Shown here: one piece after another, positions 33,556 through 45,194 of the stretch
How positions within the stretch are numbered: the first letter of the stretch is position 1
How the letters are laid out: each line of letters starts with the position of its first letter
Assembly: GCF_963678635.1 (NCBI RefSeq)
Contig: NC_087065.1
Coordinates: 46,004,381-46,068,380 of the forward strand
Source of the DNA: Symsagittifera roscoffensis
Taxonomy: Eukaryota > Xenacoelomorpha > Acoela > Convolutidae
DNA: 64,000 bases
Direction of reading: 5' to 3'
Notes under the pieces: model-generated
What the model saw: the letters and a program-made list of their open reading frames with translations, nothing else
Databases searched by the model: none
What the model was told of the DNA's origin: nothing
Position numbers and translations under genes: made by a program

Positions 33556-33791
33556 CCATGAAATTTGTATGAGAAAAAATTTCATCTAAATATCCGATGT
33601 ATGGTTTATGTAACTGATGCCGTCGTATTCTTTTAAAAATCGTATTAATGATAATAATTTTAGATTTTTCCGGGCAGAGAACTCTTGTTCGATTTGGAAA
33701 CCAGGAGCGTAACGATGCCAAATTGTGTCAAGTTTTGTTTGGTCAAGATGAATATTTTTCCCATGGTGCGCGCTTGGTGGTCATCTGTGTC

Positions 33792-34125
33792 AATTAGTAA
33801 GTTGAAGTCCAGCCCTCATGCATTATCAAACAACATTCAAAACTTTTGCCTCAGCCAAAATCAGCAATTTTGTTTCCATATGGGTTTTTAGGTCCGTGAG
33901 TTATTAAAATTGACCATTTGTAACAATAGGGCACCTTTTTTGCTATTCTAAAATATGTGACAAAAATGTAAGCAAATTTTTTTTTGTACGCTCAAACTTT
34001 CATTGAACTTTCGAAGGAAATCGCTAATTGCATATTTTACCCACCTTGTTTGTTTTAGTAATTGAATAAATTGTCGTTAGATTGGACAAGGGATCTTCGC
34101 AAAGGATCTTTTTGATCTTAGCTTT
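33792..34125. other. Unassigned
   Basis: Nothing recognised. Confidence 0.4.
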
Positions 34126-34204
34126 ACGAGGCCAAACTGTGCACTGGAACTTTGTGTTTGTATGTTCCTGGATTCCAGAGGCAAGTCTTTAAACATGTTC
34201 CAAG

Positions 34205-34700
34205 ATGTAAGTGGATTCCACTAACAAAGTTTCAGTGGATTCCCGGTACAAATATCTGTACCGGAAAGTTTGTCGGCACATTGATTTTGTAGCGGATTCC
34301 GCAACGAGCAAATATAGGCAGTTGTTCCGGATTCCGCAAACGTAAGTGGATTCCGCGAATGAAACGGGACTCCGCAAGTTTTTGCGTACTCCACTTGCAA
34401 TTTGCGGATTCCACTTAAAATTTGCGGATTCCGATTACAATTTACGGAAACTGCTTACAGTTTGCGCATTCCACTTCCAGTTGCGGATTCCGCGACAGCT
34501 TAAGTTTGCTGAAGACATATATCAGTAATTGTTTATGGATTCAACAAACTGGTTCCGGAATTTACACATTTTGTTGCAGATTCAGCAAAATTGCTTGTTT
34601 TTGGAGCCTTTTTGAGCAACACAAAGTTTTAGCTAATTGTCCGTGGAATCTAAAACAGCAGAGAAGATCAAAAAAAGTAGCAATGTTGCGGATTCAAATA
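34205..34700. repeat. Irregular tandem repeats with GGATTCC cores
   Basis: GGATTCC or close variants recur about every 20-40 bp (for example TTTGCGGATTCCACTT and AGTGGATTCCGCGAATG). A diverged version is at 59160-59350. Frames across it on both strands are by-products. Confidence 0.65.
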
Positions 34701-34839
34701 CAAATATGGGGAGATTCGGAAAAAAAGGTGACGCAGTGTATCAAAACACGAAAGTGACTTCTTTCCTTGAAATTTGCATAATTTCTAGGCTCTGCGTATG
34801 TGTTTTTTTGTTTTAAATTTATTTTATATGCAAGTATTT

Positions 34840-35055
34840 TTATTCAAATAAATGAACAAAGAATTTTCGGAATACAGTCGAATAATTTAAGAGATGTTGA
34901 GAAGAAAAACTTTTGATATCTTCGGGGAGATTCCCACGAGGATAAAAGAGAATAACGGTTTTTGATTCATCGTCCCAAGCATCTCGATAAAGAACAAAAA
35001 AACGAAAAATTTGGTAAAAAAACAGCAGTGGGAAAAATATATATATTTGAATCAT
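34840..35055 (-). CDS. Open frame faintly like a longin-type exon (HPS4/CCZ1-like), unsure
   Basis: An ATG at 35053-35055 starts a 71-codon frame. Its first half is Phe-rich. Then come FFVLYRDAWDDESKTVILFY and PRGNLPEDIKSFSSQHLL. The pattern of an aromatic strand, an acidic turn, then I-L-F-Y-P and a helix resembles the first longin domain of HPS4 or CCZ1, subunits of Rab guanine-nucleotide exchange complexes on lysosome-related organelles. The match is short, and no neighbouring exon or convincing donor was found. It lies inside the candidate element at 34126-36832. It could be a captured exon, a pseudogene or chance. Confidence 0.2.
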   Translation of the reverse strand: MIQIYIFFPLLFFYQIFRFFVLYRDAWDDESKTVILFYPRGNLPEDIKSFSSQHLLNYSTVFRKFFVHLFE

Positions 35056-37245
35056 GTTAGCGTGAAAATAGTTGTGTCAAAATATCAGTTGACTATTGAA
35101 TTTGGTTTCAAATGCAGAAATGGACTTCTTCAGAATTAAGCTTTATAATGGCTGATTCCTGCATTTGAAATAAGAAGAAAAAACTTAAATATTTTTTACT
35201 TTTTATTCGTTGGTTCAATTATTATTTCGCCTATATTTTCCATTTCAGGTTAAATAGCAACACAATGCAATTGTTAGGCCTATTCAAGTGTTTGCTCTTT
35301 AGTTTGCGGTTATTGTTTGTGATTGAAATGTTTGTTGAAAAAGGGAATTGAATTAAAAGGAAGAATTGTCGCAAATAAGTGTCAACTATAATTTAGCCAA
35401 CAACAATAAAGTTATTGGGCTTCTTTTCTTATAAAACCCCAAAAAATTTTTGAAATGGAGTTATTGTGCTATGATTTCGATACGTCTTCTTTCAAGTAGT
35501 TCTTTGTCTTTTTCGTTCGTAATTGTTTTTTTTTGTTGATGGTATGGTTTGATCAGCTGGATTTTGGTACATTTCCGAATCAATTCTTGTCACTGTTGGA
35601 GTAGGGTGTTGCGGGATTGGGCGACCACATGTATTCATAGTTTAAAAATTTGGCATATACTACCGGGCGCTTGTTGGACTCGAGTTAAATTTTTTTGCTC
35701 CGATCTCGTTGGTCGAAATTCGTTTGTTTCATTTGAAAAGAAACTGAACTATTAACAGATAGGAAAAATTGTAAGTTATGCCTGACACAATTTTCCCAAA
35801 AACACGAAGAGCGATTTAGTAATTGAGTATTTTCCAACGCTTTTTAACAAGTCACTATAATTCAAATAAACAAAAAATAAAGAGAAAATTCATTTTCATT
35901 TTTTTTCTAAGAAAAAAGCAACAACAAACCTGTTGATAGCACAGAATCCACATCATTTCTATTATTTAGTAACCTCGGAGTTTGAAACATCTGTGCGCCT
36001 ATTTAAAAAAAGCACAAAATTTTTTTCCTGCGAACTGATGTTGATGGGGTGTTACGCATAATGTTGTCTTAAAACGCTTTCATTGGTTCGGGGCTTACAT
36101 GCCCGAATGTCACAGAACGTATATCGTATAACGAAATTTTGGTTTATTGTCCATTTGTGAAGGAGCAAACAGTAACGAATTATTGAACGAATTAGAGGCC
36201 CGCATTGACTAAAAATAGATGATTAATAGCCACCAGCGATTTAACGCAGTTGGCAAATGCTCGTCCAAGGTAATAGATTAGTATCTAATTAAAACTTATT
36301 TCCAGGACTATTATGGCTGAAACTGTCTCTGAGCAATGATATAACTAACTGCCTGATTCGCCGGTAAAAAGAAACTTTTTTTCCACTGACTATTTATCCT
36401 TCTGCTCTTGTAATTTGTAAAGCTAGCTAGCATCTTGATTGTTAGCAAATTAGTGCGTTCTGACTTGCACTGATTCTAACATAAGTTCATTTTAAATTGC
36501 CTGAGTTGTTTCGCGTTAATATACAGAATGTAAATTAATTATGAACCTAGAGGATTTTCATAATCAATGGTACCGTTTCCTCTTGGCACCAAAAACAATC
36601 CCGATATTTTTATACTGTTTTCATTTTAGATGGATGTTTGTTTTTTCCTCTTAGAATACATCAAAAGCTTCATCGTTATCTGACTGTTTTGGTCGTTTGA
36701 AATTGGAATAAGGATAAAGAAAATGAATCGGAACGATCAAAGAAAATGAAAAAAAAAACAAAAGAAGAACAAAGGGAGCGTCCTTGCTGCGGAATTCGCT
36801 TACAATTCACAAAATGCTCAGTTTGGCCTCGTAATGAAAGATAAGTTTAAACCGTGAAAATTTAGTTTTACTCAGGCAATAGTTGTTTTTTTTTTAAGTT
36901 TTTTCGAAGCAATTTATGGAATCAAAAACTTGAAAATTAAAAAAATTCCGCAAAAAAGTTTGAAAAAAAGTTTTGAATTTTTTGAACGTTTTTTTCGTTT
37001 TTCTACTCCTTTTTCTTCCAAAACTGTTTTCCATTTATTCTATTCACTATGATTCAAATATGCCTAGATTCAATTTTTTTGTTCACATCTTTTTATTACA
37101 ACATGCAGAAAAAACGACACTAATTTAAAAAAACGTTTTTTTTTTCAAGACTGGTCGGAGCATTCTGTGCTACTTGCTTAGTAACCGGCTATCCTTGTTT
37201 TTCATAAAACTTTGCCAGCAGCGCAGAAACTTGTGAAAATAAAAG
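35056..37245. other. Unassigned AT-rich DNA
   Basis: No recognisable gene or repeat apart from the right end of the element at about 36815-36834. Confidence 0.4.
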
Positions 37246-37490
37246 CAGGCGCGGATCTAGAAATTTCTTGACAAATTTTCGTACAAAAGCCAATTAAAAA
37301 GCGTTTTGGAAAATTTCGACCGAAAAATTGCGCTCCCCCTCAAAACTAGTATAAATTGGCACCGAAGACGCCTTAGGAACAAAATTAAGGTCACTCAGCC
37401 AAAAGTGGACAAAGGGGGACCCTTTGGGTCGGCAGGGGGTCGAATTCCTGAGGGGGAGCGCGTCCGCTCACCCCTAAACTTGCTACGTTA
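37246..37490. mobile_element. hAT-like MITE fragment
   Basis: Begins CAGGCGCGGATCTAG and keeps the GCGCTCCCCC, GGCACCGAAGACGCCTTA and CCCTTTGGGTCGG blocks, ending near ACCCCTAAACTTGC. Much of the 5' half is deleted and no target duplication remains. Confidence 0.6.
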
Positions 37491-37597
37491 TATAAGTGTG
37501 TCTACAGAATTTTGAAAGTTTACAAAAAAATGGTCACTGAAGAAAGTATGTCGCTTATGTAAAGCGAGACAACTAAGGTCTGACCTTGCTGATCTAG

Positions 37598-37762
37598 ACA
37601 TTGGTATATCAGGGTCTTACATTAATTGAGAGTTATTTTCGATCTAACGCTGTAAAAGTTCAACCGACCTCGAACAAGCTCATGTCTTCAACAGTGTTGC
37701 TCCGTCTCAGTGCTTCTGCACCCCGTCCGTCCAAGTACTTGAATTCCAGCAGTCCCGTCTAA
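37598..37762 (+). CDS. Short open stretch, possible exon or micropeptide
   Basis: Fifty-four codons stay open from after a TAG to TAA. An ATG at 37682 would give a 26-residue peptide starting MSSTVLLRLSASAPRPSKY, with Arg and Ser but no acidic residues, like a mitochondrial targeting sequence. The stretch is clearly richer in GC than its flanks. No splice site or family was recognised. Confidence 0.2.
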   Translation, partial: TLVYQGLTLIESYFRSNAVKVQPTSNKLMSSTVLLRLSASAPRPSKYLNSSSPV

Positions 37763-37864
37763 ATATATCAAACCGAGTAATAAGGGCAAAATAAGAAGCC
37801 ATTCGAAGCTTTAATTTTTGATACTAGGGCCGGATGCGTTATCGTCCCCGTCAACGATTCAGCT

Positions 37865-38653
37865 CAAGTACCTCGAAAGCAAAAAAAAGTTTCGTAATTA
37901 TTTTTTAGCTTTTCAGAAGTTATCGGATTTCTTATATGCACTGTGATTGTTTGTGGCAAATTAATTGAAGTCGCGGTAAGTTAGGGTCGCGGTAAGTTAG
38001 GAAGGAAAACTAAGACGCGTGAGCCAACGGAGCGCAGCACAAAACTTGAAAAAAAAAACATAATTTTGATCAAAGCATCAGATTAATAGTTAGAACTAAA
38101 AAAGTGATATTGAAAAACATAAAATCAGGGGCGGATCTAGGATTTTCCCGTAGGGGGCGGATTTTTAAAAAAATTTTGAATATGTTGACGACCTTTTTTT
38201 TCTTAGGTTGGCCAAATTGAGTTTCCGAGCTCTCCTAAAGCACTAAAAGGAGAAGCTTCAAAAAGACGTTTTTTTGAATGATTCCTATTTCGTTGAATGA
38301 TGCCTAGAGAGTAAAAGCACCCAGAAAAAAAGAAGTAACCACCTCGAAAGCAAAAAAAAACTTTCGTAATTATTTTTTAGCTTTTCAGAAGTTATCGGAT
38401 TTTTTATATGCACTGTGATTGTTTTTGGCAAATTAATGAAAGTCGCGGTAAGTTAGGAGAATTTATGCGGTAGCGATTAGTGTGAGTGTCGATTAGCATG
38501 GGCAGGAAAAAAAATTGAGTAGTTAAAAAGGAAAACTATAACGCGTGAGCCAATCGGAGCGCAGCACAAAATTTGAAAAAAAAAAACATAATTTTGATCA
38601 AAGCATCAGATTAATAGTTGCAAGTAAAAAAGTGATATTAAGAAACATAAAAT
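37865..38653. repeat. Direct duplication of about 0.3-0.4 kb
   Basis: CCTCGAAAGCAAAAAAAA starts near 37871 and again near 38342. Both copies continue through GTTATCGGAT, CACTGTGATTGTTT and GTCGCGGTAAGTTAG to ACATAAAATCAGGGGCGGAT. Each is followed by the start of the same hAT-like MITE (38126, 38654), so the MITE was already there when the segment was duplicated. The second copy has an extra stretch with GCGGTAGCGATTAG. Confidence 0.75.
38126..38275. mobile_element. hAT-like MITE, 3'-truncated copy
   Basis: Starts CAGGGGCGGATCTAGG after the same ACATAAAAT as the intact copy and runs through GAGCTCTCCTAAAGCAC, then breaks off near 38275. Confidence 0.7.
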
Positions 38654-39084
38654 CAGGGGCGGATCAAAAATTTTCCCGAAGGGGGCGAATTTTTAAAAAA
38701 ATTTTGAATATGTTGACGACCTTTTTTTCTTGGGTTGGGCAAATTGAGTTTCCGAGCTCTCCTAAAACACTAAAAGGAGAAGCTCTAAAAAGAAAATTTT
38801 TCCGCCAAATTTTCTGCGCCGCAGGCAAATTTTTGAAAAAACAGGTCAAAAAAGCCATTTTTGGGCACTTTTTGGAAATTTTGACGCGTTTTTTTTGGCG
38901 CGCGCTCCCCCTCAAATTTAATATATATTGGCGCCGCAGGCGCCATTAGAAAAACTTTAGGGTCGGTCGGCCAAAATAGGAATTCTCAAAAAAGTACCAA
39001 GGGGGGACTCTTTGGGTCGGCAGGGGGTCGAACCCCTGAAAGGGGGCGTACGCCTCCCGCCCACTCCCCCTAAATCCACCCCTG
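38654..39084. mobile_element. hAT-type MITE, intact, with 8-bp target duplication
   Basis: Ends are CAGGGGCGGAT and ATCCACCCCTG, a short imperfect inverted repeat of the hAT type. CATAAAAT lies directly outside both ends (38646-38653 and 39085-39092), a perfect 8-bp target duplication as hAT transposases make. The 431-bp body has no transposase, so it depends on a helper elsewhere. This copy defines the family for the fragments at 18729, 21766, 37246 and 38126. Confidence 0.92.
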
Positions 39085-39092
39085 CATAAAAT

Positions 39093-40078
39093 AACTGTTT
39101 TTAGTTTTTTTAAACTTTTTCTCACAAGCTGTGGCCAACGCTGGACCATTGTTTGTGAACCTATATTTCTTGAATTTTGTGCCCGTTGTCAATTTTGTGC
39201 AATTGAGATGATTGAGCCGACAATTTCTGACGCTCAATCGAAATCGTTTGAGTTTTTGAGTAGGGCTTCTCTCCCCGCCGAGTTTTTTGCAGAAGAATTT
39301 TTTTGCAGTTTTTTTTTTAATTACTAGACGGTGAACTATGAACTATTATCCAAATGAAGAACCGTACTTTTTCTACATCTCAAAAAAACCTTACAGTTCG
39401 AGGAATCGTTCCCTAATTGGATTTTTTTTGGCTTTAATAGTTCAATAGAACTTGCACGAGTTCTTGCGTGCAGAACAGTTAATAGATAGAAGTAATAAAT
39501 TTTGGTTCTTCCGCTCAAAAATGCCAAGCAAATAGGATTTTTTGTTCGTCCAGAGCTAAAAAAAATTGTATAACTTTGCTCATAAGGACGAGAGACCGTG
39601 AAAAAAAGTGCCATCACATAACAGTGCGTCCGGTTTTCGAAAATTCGAAAAAAAATATGGATGAAAATCCCTGAATCTCCAGCTGAAATGTCGAGATCAT
39701 GCAAAAAGTTTTCGCTTCCTGTTGCTTTTTACCAAACTGGCAAAAACACGAGCTAATATTTGGCGGAATAAGGGACAGTAATAGACGACTGTATCAATCA
39801 ACAGAATGGCGATTTCTGAGAATTCTGGCAATAGAAGTTTTTCTATCCAAATCGTGACAACCCGATTATTAAGTTTTATCAATTTTTGAAAAGTTTTGTT
39901 TTCAACCACCAAAATTGTGCTTTGAATCTTTTTCTGCTAACAACTCTAAGTTTGAGTGGTGGTTGTGTGCGGTACAATAATAGTTCAGTTAATTTTGTTG
40001 TTATCTGTAATTGATCGAAATTTTACAATCTTTTTCGCAACAAAAACAACGTATAGAAACTTTGCTCTTTGATGTTTG
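39093..40078. other. Unassigned; no supported gene
   Basis: Minus-strand frames at 39336-39704 and 39697-39912 lack recognisable domains and start at non-ATG codons. Confidence 0.4.
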
Positions 40079-40546
40079 TTGTTCCGACTTTCGTAAGGAA
40101 CGTAACGGAATGTTTGTGCTCGTGGTTAGATTTTTTTCTTCAGACAAATTTCGACTTTTTAACTAGCCATTTTCGACGCAACTATCTGTTATCATTCAAA
40201 AGGTAATGTTGCCCTGACCTGTGATGAATTTTCGTAAAGTCATAATAGTTAAAAGATTGGCATTTTTGGCGCTATTAACCCGTAAGCGGAGATTTAATCT
40301 GGTCATAGAAATCGTTCCTAAATGGTCGAAAGAAGCTTATTTGCCATTATTGATTGTTACTAGCAGCAAAATCTATTCGTTTGTACTTTATATGGCGCGT
40401 GGGGGGATAATTTTTAGAAAAAACTTCAAATTTCAAAAAAACTTTCATTTTGTTTTATTACATTCAATTTTTTATGTTATTACTCCTCCAGAAACCTTAA
40501 AAGGGAGTCGGAACATTAGGGTTTCGCCCTGATACGAGCAGTCTTG
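40079..40546. mobile_element. Single arm of the ACAAGACT family
   Basis: Runs from GTTCCGACTTTCG to CGAGCAGTCTTGT, the orientation of a right arm of the palindromes at 4158-8068, with the TTAAT/GCGGAG block in the middle. Diverged by small deletions. Confidence 0.75.
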
Positions 40547-40740
40547 TTTGAGTTTTAAAACATCAATAAGTAATTTTGCTCCCCTCTCTTTTTAGATGAT
40601 TCAACTTAAGCAGGCCTCATTTCAATAATTTTTTGCTGTTGTCCAATTTACCGGTGTTTTTTTACCAATTTGTGCCAACGTTGTTTAAAAAAACTTTCCT
40701 GCATTTCGATTGGCTAGATTATATCAACATTTTTTTTGTA

Positions 40741-41260
40741 GTTCCGACTTTCGTAACAAAAATAACGGAATACTTGAGCTCGGGGTGTTTTTTTTTCAGA
40801 CAAACTTTGCTTTTTTAACTAACCATTTTTGACGGAATTTTCTATTATGAAAAAAGTTTTGTCGTCCTGTGCTGAAATTTGAAAAGATTTTTGACCTGCG
40901 ATCTTTATTCGTAAAATTGTTGGGGCTTAAATATTTTCAATATGTCCAATTTGGAAATTAAACGCGCGATATATTTTGCGCTATTAACGCGTAAAAAGAG
41001 ATTTAATCCGTCTTAGAAAACGTTCCAATTTGGTTAAAGGAAGCGTATTTGCCATTATTGATTTGTTACTATGAGCAGAATCTATAAATTTCTGCTTTAT
41101 GAGGCTGGTGGCGGATGATTTTACATAAAAAAAAATCTCAATTAAAAAAAAATTGTTTTGTTTTGTTACATTTTTTAATTTTTTCCTGTTATTACTCCTC
41201 CATAGACTTTAAAAGACAGTAGAAACAGTCAGGGCTCCGCCTTGGTAGGAGCAGTCTTGT
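40741..41260. mobile_element. Single arm of the ACAAGACT family
   Basis: A second right-arm copy in the same orientation, 194 bp after the first, ending GGAGCAGTCTTGT. More diverged than the array copies. Confidence 0.75.
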
Positions 41261-41437
41261 TTTCTTTTTTTGTGATTTTTTGAGTTTGAGTTATTGTTTT
41301 AATTTGGGACACGAGTGTCAATTTTAAATAGGCCTGGTATTTCCTCTTTTCCTCTAAGCGCGCTTTCACTCTACTTAACTGCCGCAGAGTTTCTCCCCTC
41401 TATACCGTGTAATAGCGGGAGACACTAGGACACGATT

Positions 41438-43647
41438 TGATCCACAATCCCGAAAGGGTTATGTTGATGGTCAGACTAAATCGGCTGATCAAAGGGTTAC
41501 GCAGCTCCCCCTTAATTTAGGCTCTTCTCGCGTTTTTAGCTAGTCCAGCAAAATGTGGGCACAATAAGTAAATTGTCAATATTAACGGAAATAAAGCAAC
41601 TTACAGTGCCCTTAATGAGCTAACTACTATTTACACAACTTCTATATTGAAGCCCGCGTCCCGTTCCGTTCAATCGCTCGTCAGTTTTCGGTTGAATCGA
41701 TTCAAAACTCGCCTACTCTAATAGAGCAACTCACTCACACAACTAGTTCAACCCGGTACTAAACTCGGGTTCCAATGAACTCGCTCGCTAGCAATGATTG
41801 TTCTCTACTCTGATTGAGAACCAACTACTCTTAATAGTAGCTAACACTGTTCTCTTCTCTGACGAGAACCAACTACTCTTAATGGTAGCTCACACTGTTC
41901 TGACTCTTAAAGGCTCTCCGGTACCCTCCAATTCCTTATCTTTTTTTGCACTTAGTTTTAGTTAAATCACGCCATTCCCTATCAGTCCTCATATCCGCTT
42001 AAATCGCCCGTTTGCACATGATTTAAGGCTATATCACTCCTCCTGTCAACTCTGCCACCTGCCAACTTCGGTTTCTTTTATCAATCTTTTCACATTTATT
42101 AGATACCCGGTATGCGGTAGCTGTCAAAATTTGACCAAGCAAACAAATGTCATACGATTCTAACCAACCAATTCCTGAACTATGTGAACTTCAGCTCTCG
42201 AGTTCAACTCAACCTCCAAACCATGCTTTGTTTACTCAGTAATCCTCCCAAGATTTTTCATTTTATTTATCCCATTAACGTTCCGACCTCCCAAGGGTAG
42301 GGGGAGACTCTTTTCATGGGTAGCTAATTAATTTCAAGCATCTAAAATTTCTATCTGTACTCTATTCTAATCGCGACCTTCTAGCTATCAGGGGAATTTA
42401 TTTCGTCTATTAGGGGTCAAATCAAACCAGAAAGTCATCTCCGGGAAGCTAAGTAAATTCCCCGTCCATTCATACTATTTAGGAGACTTAACTCTCATGC
42501 CGCGGTCGTATTACTATCAGATTGCTCTGCGACTACTTTTCTTTAGCCTAATTGAATAGCTATTAATAGATCATTCGCCTAGCTAAACTGACCCCTATGT
42601 TTGCCAAGTCCACTTTGATTTAAATCCTCTACTCCAAGGTTGCAATGTAAAAGCTACATCTCTATCGGCTTCTGCTCTAGTTCTCAAAAGGTAAGTTCAC
42701 TCCCAAATATTAGTGAGGGGACCGATTCTCATTTCCAGGGGTTGGGCTGGGAGTCACGCCACTTTCCGGTGTTAATCTCGGGTTTTTCGTGCAATTTTGA
42801 GGTCAAAACGCCCAAAGGTCAACTTAAGGTCACTCACGGTTCAACCGGCGTCAAACTTCCATATTTGGGTTCAGGATCCCTTGGGGGTCTTAACTACCAA
42901 ATTTCATTCATATCCTATTAATACTTCAAAAGTTATACCATTTCTAAGGTCCATTATCACTTTTTCCGGAAAAAGGCAATTAACACCGGAAGGAGTTGCC
43001 GGAGGGTTTTCAGACACAAGGGGTCTTTTTTCGGGGAAGAGTTGTAGTACCTAATGCCGCGAAAAATTCCTTATGCCATCGTTCATCATTTCGCGCAAAC
43101 TGCCTGTTTCCGGTCCGAGGTGTTTTTCCAAGTACTAATAGCTTCCGTTTCAACCACCGGATTTGCTTCAAATTATAATACAAGATCTATCTTGCCACTA
43201 CCTACTATCCCTCCAAGTTTCAGCTACCTGCGCCCATTGGAGGCCGAGAAACGACTACCGGAAATTAGAGGTGGGTTTGTTTACTTAGGGCATAAAACCG
43301 GAAGTGGGGGTCATAGCAGTCTGGGGTTCCAAACTTAAGCTTTCCTTAACTAGGCCTACAACATACTAAAAGGGCCCAAAGGGTCTGGATTTTTGCATGC
43401 CCGTGTCAAATCATCTCTAGTATCGCTCCTCTGAATTTCATAAACCTAGCCACTGTAGTTCCCATTTGGGGGCGGGTTTGCAGATATTACTCCCCCTGCT
43501 TTTTCTGACATAGGAGGGACAATATCTTCAAAAATTGAATTATTTTGCACTTTACCCTTTGCTTGCTGTACTACTTAACTTAATGACAAACCAATCTTAC
43601 GCTCAGGTTACTATAGCATGTAATACAGTAGATTCACCAATTCTGCA
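41438..43647 (-). repeat. Left terminal repeat (3' LTR), 2210 bp
   Basis: Matches 48024-50366 from TGATCCACAATCCC to CCAATTCTGCA. It lacks about 130 bp near 43374 present in the other copy (the stretch from TTTGAGCCC to GGCCAGG). Includes two imperfect copies of a block with GAACCAACTACTCTTAAT. Confidence 0.85.
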
Positions 43648-43670
43648 GTCTTCCCTTCTATTCTATTATT
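43648..43670 (-). promoter_or_regulatory. Possible polypurine tract
   Basis: On the minus strand AATAGAAGGGAAGAC directly precedes the TG start of the left terminal repeat, as expected for the second-strand primer of a minus-strand LTR element. Confidence 0.5.
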
Positions 43671-43837
43671 CTCCCGAATAATGCTAATGACAAAACCTTT
43701 TTTTACCAAGACAAATAGTCTTTCTACTAAGACAAATAACCAATCTAAAGCCTCAAGTCGACTCTTTGTCTAAAATCTAACCCCTCTTTTAACACCAATT
43801 TTCTTTGCTTAACTAATTTTTCGCTTTTTCCGCTTTA

Positions 43838-44074
43838 CTATACCGCCATTGTACACGTGTTGCGACGCAGCGAACCGCGGGGTTCAAGTACCTTAGACTC
43901 TTGCCTACTTAATTTATCATGTTTAGCACCATAGGTTACTTCCTCAGAAGCAACTAAGAGTCTAGGGTAATAATTTAAGGCATCGAAAAATGCCTCCACC
44001 TTTTTCACATCCAGAAAATTTTTCTCATCGTTCTGTCCCCAGTTTACTATCATGGTGGAGATATTTCTAAACAA
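43838..44074 (-). pseudogene. 3' coding remnant of the long-repeat element
   Basis: About 75 codons reading MIVNWGQNDEKNFLDVKKVE and ending RRNTCTMAV. An acceptor (TTATTTTCTTCTTTCCAG) lies just upstream at 44083-44084, and a donor-like CA|GTGAGT at 44118-44119, which would make a 37-bp intron. No known domain recognised. It is the last coding piece before the polypurine-like tract. Confidence 0.35.
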
Positions 44075-44421
44075 AGCTTAGACTGGAAAGAAGAAAATAA
44101 ATTTTCAAGTTTTACTCACTGCATTGAAACCCTTACTAATTCACCGAACTCTTGTTTCAAGTCTCTTTCATCGCTCCTCCTGTCATTTCCATCTGTCTGT
44201 GAGGTGCCGGTAGTCCTGCTGCTGAACAGTCCAGTTGTTTTACTCCCCCGTAGCATCAGAACTGCTTCAAGACCTCGCCCACCGATGCGGCGCAGCCCCG
44301 ATCGAGTTCATCTTCACCGAGCAAAGGCAGTTTTTTCCATCGATCGATCAAATTGTGGAAGTTGGCGGCCTTTACATCTCTAGGACCCACTTCCCTTCTA
44401 CCGCCAAGCCACTCTCTGTCC

Positions 44422-45194
44422 TCAGTTGTTCGGAATTGCTTGAAAGACCTGAGGAAACTTCTGATCCGCTAATCGCTTGCAGATTTTGACATCCCATACT
44501 TTCGTAGACAATCTGTGTGCACACGTCGTTTTCGTCATCTCTTGGTACGATTCAGCCCAAGTAGTTTTTGTTTCGTCCGTGTTATTGTCATCTGGCCTTT
44601 GGACGGCTTCACTCATCATCTGTCCTGCCGCAGAGGACTTGTCCCCACAACTCAGAAAACCATGTACCGTCTCGTCCTCGTCAGAACTCAACTTATCATC
44701 GTCAAATCCGTCGAAAGAGCTTTTCGTGTTGTTCTCATTCCCACCCGGAACAATCGTTACATCTCTTCTCTCCCGTCCAACCATCGTGAATAAACTTCGC
44801 GTGCCGCATCTGTGTGACAGCAGGAATGTAATTGGGCGACTCAAAATTGGAAAGAAACGCGGAAATAATCCAATTCCACGCGTTGACTCCCCCACTTCAC
44901 TCGTTTTTCACTCGTAACCTCGCCTATTATCACATCACTCTCTTCACTATGCTCATCGACCGATTTCTCATTGTGTCCCATCTCCGTCGGGCAGACGCGT
45001 TCCATTGAATTGTAGTCGGACTCAACATTTTCCAGATCACCTTCTCTCAAAGAGCCATGACTCATTCCCTTAAACTCTTTTTCCTGACTGCTACTTGAGG
45101 AAACTTCGGTGCCGACTCGCTCGGCAGCGTCGTCAACTGTTCCCGTTTCGCCGGTTTGATTTTTGCTTGTAAATGTCACGTCACACCCAGCCAT
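44422..45194 (-). pseudogene. Acidic low-complexity coding remnant of the long-repeat element
   Basis: Two overlapping minus-strand frames (44841-45194 and 44422-44895) are rich in Asp, Glu, Ser and Thr (for example FDDDKLSSDEDETVHG and EVSSSSSQEKEF). They look like linkers between or after the protease-like domains. One frame change separates them. Plus-strand frames over the same stretch are Ser/Pro-rich shadows. Confidence 0.4.

Larger units (their letters stand above)
31558..33791. repeat. Two tandem 1.12-kb copies, formed after the retrotransposon insertion
   Basis: 31558-32674 and 32675-33791 are about 99% identical (about 10 differences counted). The second copy begins CAACATTTAGATC. 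CAACA is the very end of the LTR and TTTAG the target duplication, so the copied segment started inside the LTR. The right end of copy 2 reads GTGTCAATTAG. The junction GTGTCAACA shares CAA with both parents, so a 3-base microhomology could have guided the event. Confidence 0.9.
34126..36832. mobile_element. Possible inverted-repeat element with GAGGCCAAACTG ends
   Basis: TTACGAGGCCAAACTGTGCA at about 34125 is mirrored by TGCTCAGTTTGGCCTCGTAA ending at about 36834. That is an inverted repeat of about 20 bp with one mismatch, 2.7 kb apart. A shorter degenerate pair with the same ends spans 59087-59499, and both share the GGATTCC-rich region. No transposase frame was found inside. The relation of the two ends could be fortuitous, but the shared end sequence elsewhere argues for a family. 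Confidence 0.45.

Noticed and set aside
44235-44917. Plus-strand frames over the long-repeat element
   Set aside because: The minus-strand frames have the protein-like composition and the repeated domain; the plus frames are shadows rich in Ser and Pro.
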